A stretch of DNA of 64,000 nucleotides, from contig CAZURK010000033.1 of assembly GCA_964623055.1 (NCBI GenBank), positions 1-64,000 of the forward strand, read 5' to 3'. Under the pieces are notes generated by a model. That model was given only the letters and a program-made list of their open reading frames with translations, did not search any database and had not been told where the DNA came from. This document shows positions 25,531-33,674 of the stretch, in pieces (position 1 is the first letter of the stretch; the number at the start of each line of letters is the position of its first letter). The position numbers and the translations under genes are program-made. Origin of the DNA: JADHUC01 sp964623055. GTDB lineage: Bacteria > Planctomycetota > Planctomycetia > Pirellulales > Pirellulaceae.

Positions 25531-28041
25531 ATGACAGTGAAGCAAACCGCTGCGTGGATGGTGTTCGTGTCGTTGGTATGCAGCTCCGGTGCCGCAATTG
25601 CCCAGGATGTCGGTGGCGGGATGGTCGATCCGAGCATCGACACGCCTGGAGAGCCGTTCTCCTACTTCGCGAATCCCACGGACGTGATCGGGGCGCTCTA
25701 TGCGCCGGTGGCCAGTGAAGTGACGCCTGAAGGGTATGTGTACACGGGCTTCGGCGAGTTGATGTTCTTCGTGGGCAACCCGCCGGAACCGGCCAACGTG
25801 CGGATCAAAACACTGCAGCAGGGTTACCTGCCGATTGTGCAGTATCACCTCGTACAAAACGGCGTCCGCTTCCGTTTCAGTTTGTTCGCAGCCGATCTGG
25901 GCGGCGCGCTCGCAGGGTTGCCAGTGAGTTTCGTCAAGGTCGAATTGACCAACGAGGCGGATCAGCAGCGAACGGCGTTCTTGAGTTCGGCGTATCGGTT
26001 CGCGACACCCCGCACGATGCTTTATACGAGGGGCGACTATCGCTTCGGCCAGCGATTCGACTTGATGCCAAAGGAATTGGTATCTGGTCAGACAAGTCAC
26101 AAGCCTGCGTGGGTCTATTCGTTCGCTAAGGACAGCTTGGTTCGCGACGGGCGCGTACTGTACCAGTTTCCCACCGATCCGCAGCCGCATCTCGCTGCAT
26201 TGTCCCAATCGGATTACGGGCTCCGCACGCTGCGATTCTTGAACGGCGAGATCCAGGAGCGGTCTTTGCGGCAACACCACACGCCGCAAACTCCGATGGG
26301 ATTGGTCATGTACCGCGCTGTTCTGCAACCTGGCGAGACGCAAGAGTTGGTCTTCAAGATGCCCGTCGCGCCGCCTGTGCAGGATACCGAACAGGCGCGG
26401 ATGGTCGAGGCGGCTGATTTCCAGCATCACTTCAAGCAGACGATTTCCACCTGGGAGAACCTGGTCGGCAAGAAGCCCTCGCTGTGCTTTCCGGAAGCGA
26501 AAGTGCAGGAATACTTGCTGGCCAACACGGTTTTCGATCTCCTCGCGATCGACAGACTAGGTGAGGAATATGCGATGAACGTCAACAAGTTCCAGTACCA
26601 TCGCTACTATCCCGGCAACGCGGCCAACATGATCGTCGCTCTGGACTACATGGGCTTGGAGGATATCGCCGAAAAGTGTCTCCTCTACGCACGCCATGCC
26701 CAACAGCCAGATGGGAGAATGGAGAATCCCCACGCCCCAACTGCGCACCGATGGGAGAATAACGGCTATGTGCTTTGGGCATGGGGGCGTCATTACGAGT
26801 TGACACAGAACGGAACGTTCCTCGCGGAAGTCTATCCGCGGATTGCGGCGGTTGTCGCGTGGGTCAAAGAGAAGGCGAGTGAAGATCCAGCGGGCTTGCT
26901 GCCGCCCGTGGCGATTGCCGACGACGCTATGCTGGCCGGTGTCCGTCAGACGGGACAGCACATGTGGATCCTGATCGGACTGATAAATGCGATCCGCATG
27001 GCCGAGGCGATGGATAAGCCGGAAGACGTTGCGGAGTTTCAGGCCGTGTACGAGCGTTTCCGAAACGCCTTCGAAAAAGCCGTTGCCGTCCAGCTCGCCA
27101 AGAGCGGCAATGTGATTACACCGGGCTTGGAAGGCACCACGGCCGGCAATCATTGGGACAACCTCTTGCTGCTGTACCCCGAACGGCTTTTCGAGCCCTT
27201 TGACCCGCGCGTAACGGCGACGATCCAAGCATCGCGGGCGACTTACCAGGAAGGAATCCTGTCATTCATTCTGCCGCACGCAACGGCCAAACGCGACGCC
27301 ACAGACTGGCCCGACACCACCCGCACCGGCTTGGCAGGGACCGAGGATAGCGGTCATGTGTTCCAGGCCACTCCCAGCCTCCATTACTGGCAGACACCGA
27401 ACAACGCCCAGAATGCATTGGTACGCGGCACGCCCGACGACCAACAAGCAGCCGTCGAAGACCTGTATGCGTTGCTCCTTCACACCACGTCGACCCACGC
27501 ACCGCAGGAGTTCGGCACGGTTCCCTGGGGCACCCGCGACTGCGGGCATCACCGGTTGAACTTGTTGCCCGACGGAGCTGCTTCGGCCAAAACCATCGAA
27601 CTACTGCGGAACATGATCCTGCGCGAGCAAGAAGACGATCTAGTGCTGTTCTCCGCCGTGTCGCCCGATTGGCTGCGACCCGGCCAAGTGATCGAAACGA
27701 CCGATGCGCCATCCAACTTCGGGCCGGTAAGCCTGCGGGTCGAGGCCCGGGCCGACGGTTTCGATCTGCGGATAGCCAGCCAGTTTCGCAATCCGCCAAA
27801 GCGGCTTCTGGTTCGCATCCCATGGTTCTACGAACTGGACAGCGCCCAGATGGACGGCCAAGCCGCAGTACCCCAAGACGGACACGTGATCGTTGCCGCC
27901 GGTACACGAGAACTGAAGGTCCGTGGCAAGATCAAACCGGAAACACCACCACTGAGCTTTGAAAAGGCGGTGGAACGATACAAGGTGGAATACAAACGGC
28001 GATACGATGAATTCCTTCGCACCGGCGTCAGACCTTCGTGA
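25531..28041 (+). CDS. Secreted six-hairpin-glycosidase-like protein
   Basis: Protein of 836 residues with a signal peptide ending near 'SSGAAIAQ'. The N-terminal ~270 residues look like a beta-sandwich ('LPIVQYHLVQNGVRFRFSLF'). Residues about 310-680 are helical with repeats such as 'YYPGNAANMIVALDYMGLED', 'DGRMENPHAPTAHRWENNGY' and 'WVKEKASEDPAGLLP', fitting an (alpha/alpha)6 barrel of GH clan GH-G/L-type enzymes (for example GH78 or GH95-like). The C-terminal ~120 residues are beta-rich ('LRVEARADGFDLRIASQFRN'). No exact family or catalytic pair could be assigned. The Shine-Dalgarno is weak. It stands alone, with 330 bp to the next gene. Confidence 0.65.
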   Translation: MTVKQTAAWMVFVSLVCSSGAAIAQDVGGGMVDPSIDTPGEPFSYFANPTDVIGALYAPVASEVTPEGYVYTGFGELMFFVGNPPEPANVRIKTLQQGYLPIVQYHLVQNGVRFRFSLFAADLGGALAGLPVSFVKVELTNEADQQRTAFLSSAYRFATPRTMLYTRGDYRFGQRFDLMPKELVSGQTSHKPAWVYSFAKDSLVRDGRVLYQFPTDPQPHLAALSQSDYGLRTLRFLNGEIQERSLRQHHTPQTPMGLVMYRAVLQPGETQELVFKMPVAPPVQDTEQARMVEAADFQHHFKQTISTWENLVGKKPSLCFPEAKVQEYLLANTVFDLLAIDRLGEEYAMNVNKFQYHRYYPGNAANMIVALDYMGLEDIAEKCLLYARHAQQPDGRMENPHAPTAHRWENNGYVLWAWGRHYELTQNGTFLAEVYPRIAAVVAWVKEKASEDPAGLLPPVAIADDAMLAGVRQTGQHMWILIGLINAIRMAEAMDKPEDVAEFQAVYERFRNAFEKAVAVQLAKSGNVITPGLEGTTAGNHWDNLLLLYPERLFEPFDPRVTATIQASRATYQEGILSFILPHATAKRDATDWPDTTRTGLAGTEDSGHVFQATPSLHYWQTPNNAQNALVRGTPDDQQAAVEDLYALLLHTTSTHAPQEFGTVPWGTRDCGHHRLNLLPDGAASAKTIELLRNMILREQEDDLVLFSAVSPDWLRPGQVIETTDAPSNFGPVSLRVEARADGFDLRIASQFRNPPKRLLVRIPWFYELDSAQMDGQAAVPQDGHVIVAAGTRELKVRGKIKPETPPLSFEKAVERYKVEYKRRYDEFLRTGVRPS

Positions 28042-28371
28042 GTGGGCGACTTTCGTATATCGTCGTTTTGTCGTGTGACCTATGCCGCCGCGGGTTTGCT
28101 ATGTCCGGTAGCAGAAGTCGCAAGACTTCTGCTACCGAACTCTTGCGAGTCCGGCTACGGACATTTCTGAGCGGCGGCATACAAGCGTCTGACTACGATG
28201 TGCATCATGCCCCGACGGGCAGTTCCTCCTTCGATGCAGCCGCCTAGCTTGCTGATGCCCAATCCCGTCCCGTATACTGCTTCGTGGGGACGTGCCGCGT
28301 GTCTCTAGCGTTGTTGGGCACGTTGTATCCCGGCGTCCGTCCAGTTGTGATGCGAAACAAGGAGTCCACCC
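28042..28371. other. Intergenic region, 330 bp, with palindromic hairpins
   Basis: Holds two adjacent hairpins (see 28107-28136) soon after the upstream stop and presumably the promoter of the DUF1559 gene toward its right end. No further gene is visible. Confidence 0.5.
28107..28136. repeat. Perfect 13-bp hairpin with GCAA loop
   Basis: GGTAGCAGAAGTC and GACTTCTGCTACC surround GCAA. Directly after it, ACTC-TTGC-GAGT forms a second small hairpin whose loop is the complement of GCAA, and the pair is framed by GTCCGG and CCGGCTACGGAC. No T-tract follows. REP-like element or RNA-stabilising structure after the 25531-28041 gene. Confidence 0.7.
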
Positions 28372-29685
28372 ATGCCTATCGCGTTCACATGTCCTCACTG
28401 CGGAAAACAGACCGACGTCGCAGATCATCTTGCCGGTCGCACAGGACCCTGCGCGGCGTGTGGTGAGATAATCACAGTTCCGGCCTTCAGCTCCTTCCCT
28501 GACAAGCCCACCGTGGCGCCGCCATCGAAGTCTTCTGGCAATAAGTGGCTCGTCCCGGTGGTCATCGTCGTGGCAAGCGTTGGACCGCTGCTCATTTGCG
28601 GCGGCGTGCTGGTGGCGCTCCTCCTGCCGGCGGTCCAGTCCGCGCGCGAAGCTGCTCGCCGCACGCAGTGCAACAACAACTTGAAGAACATTTCACTCGG
28701 CTTGATGAACTACCACGACACTTACAGGTGCTATCCAGCGGGCGTCCTGAGCGCGGGTACGGAGGATTCGTCCGAACGAATCGGTCCCTCGTGGTGGTTC
28801 GGCACCTTGCCGTTCTGCGAACAACGGCACATCTACGACAAGATCGGATCGTTGCAGAAACCTGGCGAGCCAGGGAATGGCGCGTTCAACGCTCAGAACA
28901 TCAATGCGCAGATTCCGGGAGCGCCGTTGAATGTGCTGGTACCGGAATACATGCGGTGCCCGTCCAGTCCGTTACCCCTGACGGAAACGCAGATGGGGCC
29001 TGTGGCCTTGCCTACATACGTCGGAATCTCCGGCGGGTGCGACATTGCGGCAAACTCGCCGGACTACCAAGGCGGCGTGACCGGCTTGGTGCCGCCCAGC
29101 TCGATGCGAGACTACATTAACCTGCAGAAGGGAGTCGGCCACGTTCCCGGCGGCATCATCACGGCCAGCGGGATGTTGCCTCCCTGCGAGCACGTCGGCA
29201 TGGTCGACTGCATTGACGGCACCTCGAACACGATCATCGTGGGCGAGCAATCGGACTGGCTGCGGGACACCGATCCGAGCATCTCGACCATGTACCACGG
29301 CGATCCTGGTTGGGATACGAGCGGGACCGGGCCGCCCGACGCCAGCTTGATCGCGGGCGGCGGGTTTATTTCCGGGACGGTCCAGTCGACTCCCGTGCCT
29401 CAAGCCAACGCCGGCATGCCCGGCACTCCACCGGCCGCCTATGACTGCTACAACATCACCACCGTCCGTTACGGTCCGGACGACAAGAGGGTGCTCGGTG
29501 CGACCGCCTATCCCGGGTGCAGCGAGGACCACGGCATCAACAATCCGCTGCAATCACCGCATCCCGGTGGTGTGTTGGTCGCGTTTGTCGACGGCTCGGT
29601 GCAGTTCATATCCGGAACGACGGACCTCGCCGTGCTGCTACGGCTCGCTATCCGCCGCGACGGCCAGAACGTGAAGTTGTATTGA
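28372..29685 (+). CDS. DUF1559 protein with N-terminal zinc ribbon
   Basis: Protein of 437 residues. It starts with a zinc-ribbon ('FTCPHCGKQTD' and 'GPCAACGEII', two CxxC pairs), a proline-rich linker and one membrane helix (about 58-85). This runs into the pilin-like DUF1559 core: 'LLLPAVQSAREAARRTQCNN' then 'NLKNISLGLMNYHDTY'. The conserved C-terminal DUF1559 element is 'HPGGVLVAFVDGSVQFIS'. These proteins are greatly expanded in Planctomycetota and resemble type II pseudopilins; their function is not established. The N-terminal zinc ribbon would lie in the cytoplasm if the helix is a simple anchor. AAGGAG precedes the ATG. Confidence 0.93.
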   Translation: MPIAFTCPHCGKQTDVADHLAGRTGPCAACGEIITVPAFSSFPDKPTVAPPSKSSGNKWLVPVVIVVASVGPLLICGGVLVALLLPAVQSAREAARRTQCNNNLKNISLGLMNYHDTYRCYPAGVLSAGTEDSSERIGPSWWFGTLPFCEQRHIYDKIGSLQKPGEPGNGAFNAQNINAQIPGAPLNVLVPEYMRCPSSPLPLTETQMGPVALPTYVGISGGCDIAANSPDYQGGVTGLVPPSSMRDYINLQKGVGHVPGGIITASGMLPPCEHVGMVDCIDGTSNTIIVGEQSDWLRDTDPSISTMYHGDPGWDTSGTGPPDASLIAGGGFISGTVQSTPVPQANAGMPGTPPAAYDCYNITTVRYGPDDKRVLGATAYPGCSEDHGINNPLQSPHPGGVLVAFVDGSVQFISGTTDLAVLLRLAIRRDGQNVKLY

Positions 29686-29770
29686 TCCGGAAGCATGGAA
29701 AGGAGTCTACGAGCCGATTGGTCTGCGTTACATCAGCCATCATCTGATTCGGTGGCGCCTTGAGCGGATT

Positions 29771-29817
29771 GTGGGGCACGTTTCCAACGTGCCAAGCACG
29801 ATGGAATCGTGCCCCAC
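29771..29817. repeat. Twin-hairpin repeat, family B
   Basis: A 47-bp block framed by GTGGGG...CCCCAC. It holds two hairpins: GGCACGTT-TCC-AACGTGCC and GCACGAT-GGA-ATCGTGC. Similar blocks are at 47057-47100 and 51338-51384. All three lie in intergenic DNA. Confidence 0.75.
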
Positions 29818-29869
29818 GTCGGTTGCGGCTCGATACCGATGAATGTAAGCGTCAGGCAGGAAAATCACT

Positions 29870-31351
29870 ATGCTGAGAGGTCTACTTAGGGTACTCGACG
29901 AAACACAAATGGAACGTATCCATAACGCCGCGCTACGCGTTCTGGAAGAAACGGGTCTGGTGATTCGTGGCGATTTCCTTCTGGAGGCTCTCGCGGACGC
30001 TCGCTGCAGAGTGGACTTTCAGAATCATCGCGTGTGGTTCAAACCCGACCTGGTCGAAACGCAGATCGAAGGCCAGCGGGATCGCTACAAGATGGTGCGT
30101 TCCTCGCTCTGGTATCCGTTCTGCCGCGAGATGCCCAAGGACGATGTAGCCGTACCAGACGAATTCACGTGCGACTACGGTTTCGCCACGCCCACGATCT
30201 ACGATTATCCGTCCGGTCGTTTCCGTTCGCCCACCGCGCAAGATCAGATCGACATGATCCGACTTGGCGACGCGTTGGACTGCGTTCGCGCAGTCTGTGC
30301 GCCGTTCATCTGTGGTGACACAGATCCGCGAATCGAAATCATCGAGTCGTCGCGTCTTCTGCTGCTAAACACGAGAAAGCCAGGATGGGTCGGCACCAGT
30401 TGTGCCGCGGAGGTGAAGTATTTGGCCGAACTGGCCGCGCTGGCGACGGACGGCGATCAGGAGCTATTGCGAACGCAACCGCCCGTCTTCGTGCACGCTT
30501 ACTGCACCACATCGCCGTTGAAACTTGAGGCCCGCTGTTGCGGAGTCCTGCAGGAGGCTCTGAAGCACAAATTCCCGGTCAACTTTGCTCCGATGCCCAT
30601 CCTCGGCGGCACAACGCCCGTGACGCCGGCCGGCAGCACCGTGATTGCCGCAGCCGAGATCCTGGGCTGCCTTACCGCGACGACGCTGATCGACCCGGAC
30701 GTGTTCTGCTTCTCGACGGTCATATCGGGCGAGATGGACATGAAAACGACACAGATCTGCTACGCCACACCCGCTGCGATTCTGACCGACGCCGCGCTGC
30801 ATCAGCTCTTTCGGTACAAGTACGGCATCGTCTGCAATGTCGAGCCTGCCTACATCGAAGCCAAGGTCCCCGGGATCCAGGCGGCGTTCATGAAGATCTT
30901 TCGCCAAATGGCCTTGGGCAGCACCGTCAGCCACTCGCTCCCCATCGGCCTGCTGGATAACGGCTCCGTATTCTCGCCCACCCAGGCCATGATCGACTTG
31001 GACGTGAACAAAGCCATCTACGGATTCGCAAAGGGCATTGAAGTCAATGACGATACGTTGTGCGTAGACTTGATCAATCAACTCGAATTCTGCGAAAAGG
31101 CAACCTACCTGGAAAGCGATCACACGCTCAGACACTTCCGCGACGTATTGTGGGACAGCCAGTTGTTTGACCGCACCTATCGCCAAGAAAAAACACTAAC
31201 GACAGGTGAGACAGACGAGGCGATACTCCAGAAAGCAGACCAAGCATGGCGTGATGTCATCGCAAGACACCAACCTGTTGAAGTAGATTCCTCTTTTGCC
31301 ACCGAGTTGGACCGCATCATCCAGGCCGCCCGCAAGGAATTGCTGGCGTAG
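29870..31351 (+). CDS. MttB-family (trimethylamine methyltransferase-like) protein
   Basis: Protein of 493 residues, the length of MttB/MtgB enzymes. It aligns by pattern with the family ('ALRVLEETGLVIRGDFLLEA' at the start, 'PMPILGGTTPVTPAGSTVIA' in the barrel, 'MALGSTVSHSLPIGLLDNGS'). MttB-family proteins move a methyl group from an amine or betaine to a corrinoid protein. True trimethylamine enzymes have an in-frame amber codon read as pyrrolysine; none is needed here, since the frame is unbroken, so a non-pyrrolysine type (glycine-betaine- or other quaternary-amine-acting) is more likely. No corrinoid protein or reactivase gene is adjacent. AGGCAGGA precedes the ATG. Confidence 0.85.
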   Translation: MLRGLLRVLDETQMERIHNAALRVLEETGLVIRGDFLLEALADARCRVDFQNHRVWFKPDLVETQIEGQRDRYKMVRSSLWYPFCREMPKDDVAVPDEFTCDYGFATPTIYDYPSGRFRSPTAQDQIDMIRLGDALDCVRAVCAPFICGDTDPRIEIIESSRLLLLNTRKPGWVGTSCAAEVKYLAELAALATDGDQELLRTQPPVFVHAYCTTSPLKLEARCCGVLQEALKHKFPVNFAPMPILGGTTPVTPAGSTVIAAAEILGCLTATTLIDPDVFCFSTVISGEMDMKTTQICYATPAAILTDAALHQLFRYKYGIVCNVEPAYIEAKVPGIQAAFMKIFRQMALGSTVSHSLPIGLLDNGSVFSPTQAMIDLDVNKAIYGFAKGIEVNDDTLCVDLINQLEFCEKATYLESDHTLRHFRDVLWDSQLFDRTYRQEKTLTTGETDEAILQKADQAWRDVIARHQPVEVDSSFATELDRIIQAARKELLA

Positions 31352-31466
31352 GCATCCCACACCGCGCGGATTGATGCATGGCAGTTGCGCGCCGATGCGA
31401 TAAGATATTCAATCGGTCGGAAGAGATAGAGTCCTTTGTTGACAATGCGCATACGGAGGAGATGTC

Positions 31467-32717
31467 ATGAAACGAACTGCATCACGCCGAAGTTTCTTGA
31501 AGGCCGCCTCGACCGGCGTGGCGGCCCTTTCGATCAGTGCTTCCAGCTACGCCCGGATCGTTGGCGCCAATGATCGCATCTCGATTGGCATTATCGGCTG
31601 CGGCCGCCGCGGGCTGTACGCCCACATGCCTGGGGTACAGAAGTACTCCGACTCGGAAAATGTCGAGATAACTGCCGTTTGCGATCCTTGGCGATTGCAT
31701 CGAGAGGAGGCAGCCGCGAAGGTGAAAGAATGGTATGGGCGTCCGGCCCGACAGTTTGTCTCGTACCGCGACGTGGTGGCGCTGGACGACATCGACGCTG
31801 TGATGATCGCCTCGTGCGATCACCAGCATACTACCCACCTGGAAGCTGCCGCCAAGGCCAAGAAGGACGCTTACTGCGAAAAGCCTCTGGCGATGGAGCT
31901 TGAGAATCTGAAACGAGCGGTCGACGCCGTGAAGGCCAACAAGATCGTTTGCCAGATCGGCACCCAAGGCCGCAGCCGCTCGGTGAGCACGGGCTGCCGG
32001 GAGCTTTTCAAGACCGGGGCCATCGGGAAGGTGTCGCGTGTGGAACAACGTCGCAACGGCACTCGTCCCTACTGGTACACCCGACTGGCCGAAGCCAAAG
32101 AGAAGGACGTCGAGTGGAAGGAGTTCCTGATGGACCGGTCGACGCGTCCCTTCAATGCAGACCAGTTCACGGGCTGGTACGGCTACCGCGACTTCTCTGC
32201 CGGGCCAGTCCCCGGCTTTGCCAGTCACTTCATCGACTTGATGAACTACATCATCGGCTCCGAGTTCCCTGCGAGCGTCGTGGCCCAGGGCGGCGTGTTC
32301 ACCTGGAAGGATGAGCACGGTTTTACTTGTCCCGACCAGGTCGAGGCCACCTGGATCTACCCGGAAAGATTCATGGTCAGCTACACCACGAATTTCGGCA
32401 ACTCCAGCGGCAGGATCTTTCGCATTTACGGCGATCGAGGCATCATCGACCTAACCAACTGGAACGCCCCGACCGCTTCCCGCGACGGCGCAATCAACCA
32501 AAGCGATCTGAGCAAAGAACCGACACCTGTAGAGCCCGTAGAGACCCCAGACCACTTCCTCAACTGGCTCCAGTGCATTCGCAGCCGCAAAACGTGCAAC
32601 GCGTCCATCGACGCCGGCTACCAGCACGCCGTGGCCGTCATCATGGCCATGACCGCCTGCGACACCGGCCGCCGGCAGATCTACGACCACGAGAAACGCG
32701 AGATCCGCGAGAGCTGA
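31467..32717 (+). CDS. Tat-exported Gfo/Idh/MocA-family oxidoreductase
   Basis: Protein of 416 residues with a twin-arginine signal ('ASRRSFLKAASTGVAALSIS'). The Rossmann fold follows ('RISIGIIGCGRRGLYAHMPG'), then 'YCEKPLAMELENLKRAVDA' with the family EKP lysine and a C-terminal beta domain. It is an NAD(P)-dependent sugar dehydrogenase family, but Tat-exported members may carry a tightly bound cofactor, as in glycoside-modifying relatives such as GH109; this is inference from family knowledge. GGAGG sits just ahead of the ATG. It is 115 bp after the MttB-like gene and could share a transcript. Confidence 0.92.
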   Translation: MKRTASRRSFLKAASTGVAALSISASSYARIVGANDRISIGIIGCGRRGLYAHMPGVQKYSDSENVEITAVCDPWRLHREEAAAKVKEWYGRPARQFVSYRDVVALDDIDAVMIASCDHQHTTHLEAAAKAKKDAYCEKPLAMELENLKRAVDAVKANKIVCQIGTQGRSRSVSTGCRELFKTGAIGKVSRVEQRRNGTRPYWYTRLAEAKEKDVEWKEFLMDRSTRPFNADQFTGWYGYRDFSAGPVPGFASHFIDLMNYIIGSEFPASVVAQGGVFTWKDEHGFTCPDQVEATWIYPERFMVSYTTNFGNSSGRIFRIYGDRGIIDLTNWNAPTASRDGAINQSDLSKEPTPVEPVETPDHFLNWLQCIRSRKTCNASIDAGYQHAVAVIMAMTACDTGRRQIYDHEKREIRES

Positions 32718-32805
32718 GGGCCGTTTCCTTCCGTTGCACTCGCTGCGCCCGCAGGTACGTGAAATCGGAATCGACGAATAATAGAAAGAACAACGGGGCA
32801 CCATT

Positions 32806-32912
32806 ATTGAAGCCTGAATCGCAAGCGAAGGAACCGGGCCGAACGCGGAAGCAACGGCCGTTCGCGGGTTTGCTTGCCCTGGATTTCCTTCGCTTGCGCT
32901 TCAGGCTTCAAT
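32806..32912. repeat. Inverted pair of family C repeats, left of the RAYT gene
   Basis: A 28-bp unit at 32806-32833 (ATTGAAGCCTGAATCGCAAG...) and its inverse at 32885-32912, separated by 51 bp, form a long hairpin (REPIN-like). The unit has core AAGCCTGAA-CGCAAGCGAAGGA. The right arm ends 39 bp before the transposase start. Confidence 0.85.
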
Positions 32913-32951
32913 GGGACGATTAACGTTCGCTGCAATTGCCGACGAGGTGGG

Positions 32952-33512
32952 ATGATGGGGAAAGATCCTGGCAGCGTGCCGATGGACGATCCGCTTGCGT
33001 TTTTCCTGACGTGGACGACGTATGGCTCGTGGTTGCCGGGTGACGAGCGGGGGTGGGTCGACAAACCAGGCCGCTTCCGCGAACCGGACGCGAAGCGCGA
33101 AGAGGCTGCGCGCCGGCGGATGACCGAGCCGGAACTTACGTTGGATGCGGAGCAAAGGGACGTCGTCGAGAAGACCATCGCGGACCATTGCCGCACCCGG
33201 CGTTGGCACCTTCACGCCGTGAAGTGCCGCACTCAACACGTGCACGTTGTGGTCACCGCGCCAAACCGCGATCCCGACGACGTGATGGATCAACTCAAAG
33301 CATGGTGCACCCGCCACCTAAAGGAACACTCAACATCAAAGCCTGAAGCGCAAGCGAAGGACGGGATGACACCCGAAGGGCAAGCGGAGGTTCGCGAAAA
33401 ATGGTGGACTCAGCGGGGCAGCAAACGTCGGCTTTACGATCAAACCAGCCTCGAAGCCGCAATCCGGTACGTATTGGAAGGCCAGGGCGACCCACCTACC
33501 GATCTGACATGA
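32952..33512 (+). CDS. REP-associated tyrosine transposase (RAYT, Y1 HUH)
   Basis: Protein of 186 residues. It has the HUH nickase motif 'QHVHVVVTAPN' and the downstream 'AAIRYVLEGQ', whose tyrosine is the likely nucleophile, as in IS200/REP-associated transposases. The N-terminal 'DDPLAFFLTWTTYGSWLPGD' is also a familiar start for this group. RAYTs are single-copy host-fixed genes that process REP sequences. Here inverted pairs of the same repeat lie on both sides, and one copy sits inside the gene at 33339-33361, in frame. ATG 32952 (or the ATG directly after) follows GAGGTGGG. Confidence 0.85.
   Translation: MMGKDPGSVPMDDPLAFFLTWTTYGSWLPGDERGWVDKPGRFREPDAKREEAARRRMTEPELTLDAEQRDVVEKTIADHCRTRRWHLHAVKCRTQHVHVVVTAPNRDPDDVMDQLKAWCTRHLKEHSTSKPEAQAKDGMTPEGQAEVREKWWTQRGSKRRLYDQTSLEAAIRYVLEGQGDPPTDLT
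33339..33361 (+). repeat. Family C repeat unit inside the RAYT coding sequence
   Basis: One unit (AAGCCTGAAGCGCAAGCGAA GG core) lies in the reading frame and encodes the segment 'SKPEAQAKD' between the HUH domain and the C-terminal helix. It does not break the frame. Confidence 0.8.
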
Positions 33513-33552
33513 GAATCACGAAAGGTTGTCAGGCGAACATAGACTCGCCATG

Positions 33553-33636
33553 CAAGCCTGAAACGCAAGCGAAGGAGATCACGGGCGATTCTTCGATTGC
33601 GATTAAGGCTCCTTCGCTTGCGCTTCAGGCTTCAAT
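33553..33636. repeat. Inverted pair of family C repeats, right of the RAYT gene
   Basis: Unit at 33553-33577 and its inverse at 33609-33636, separated by 31 bp. Begins 40 bp after the RAYT stop and completes a symmetric arrangement with the left pair. Confidence 0.85.
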
Positions 33637-33674
33637 CCCCGCCTCGAAAGTGGTGATCGGTTGAGTGCGGACGA

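Noticed and set aside
29870..31351. Pyrrolysine-dependent trimethylamine methyltransferase
   Set aside because: The frame has no internal amber codon and no pyl genes are seen; the general MttB family is all that can be claimed.
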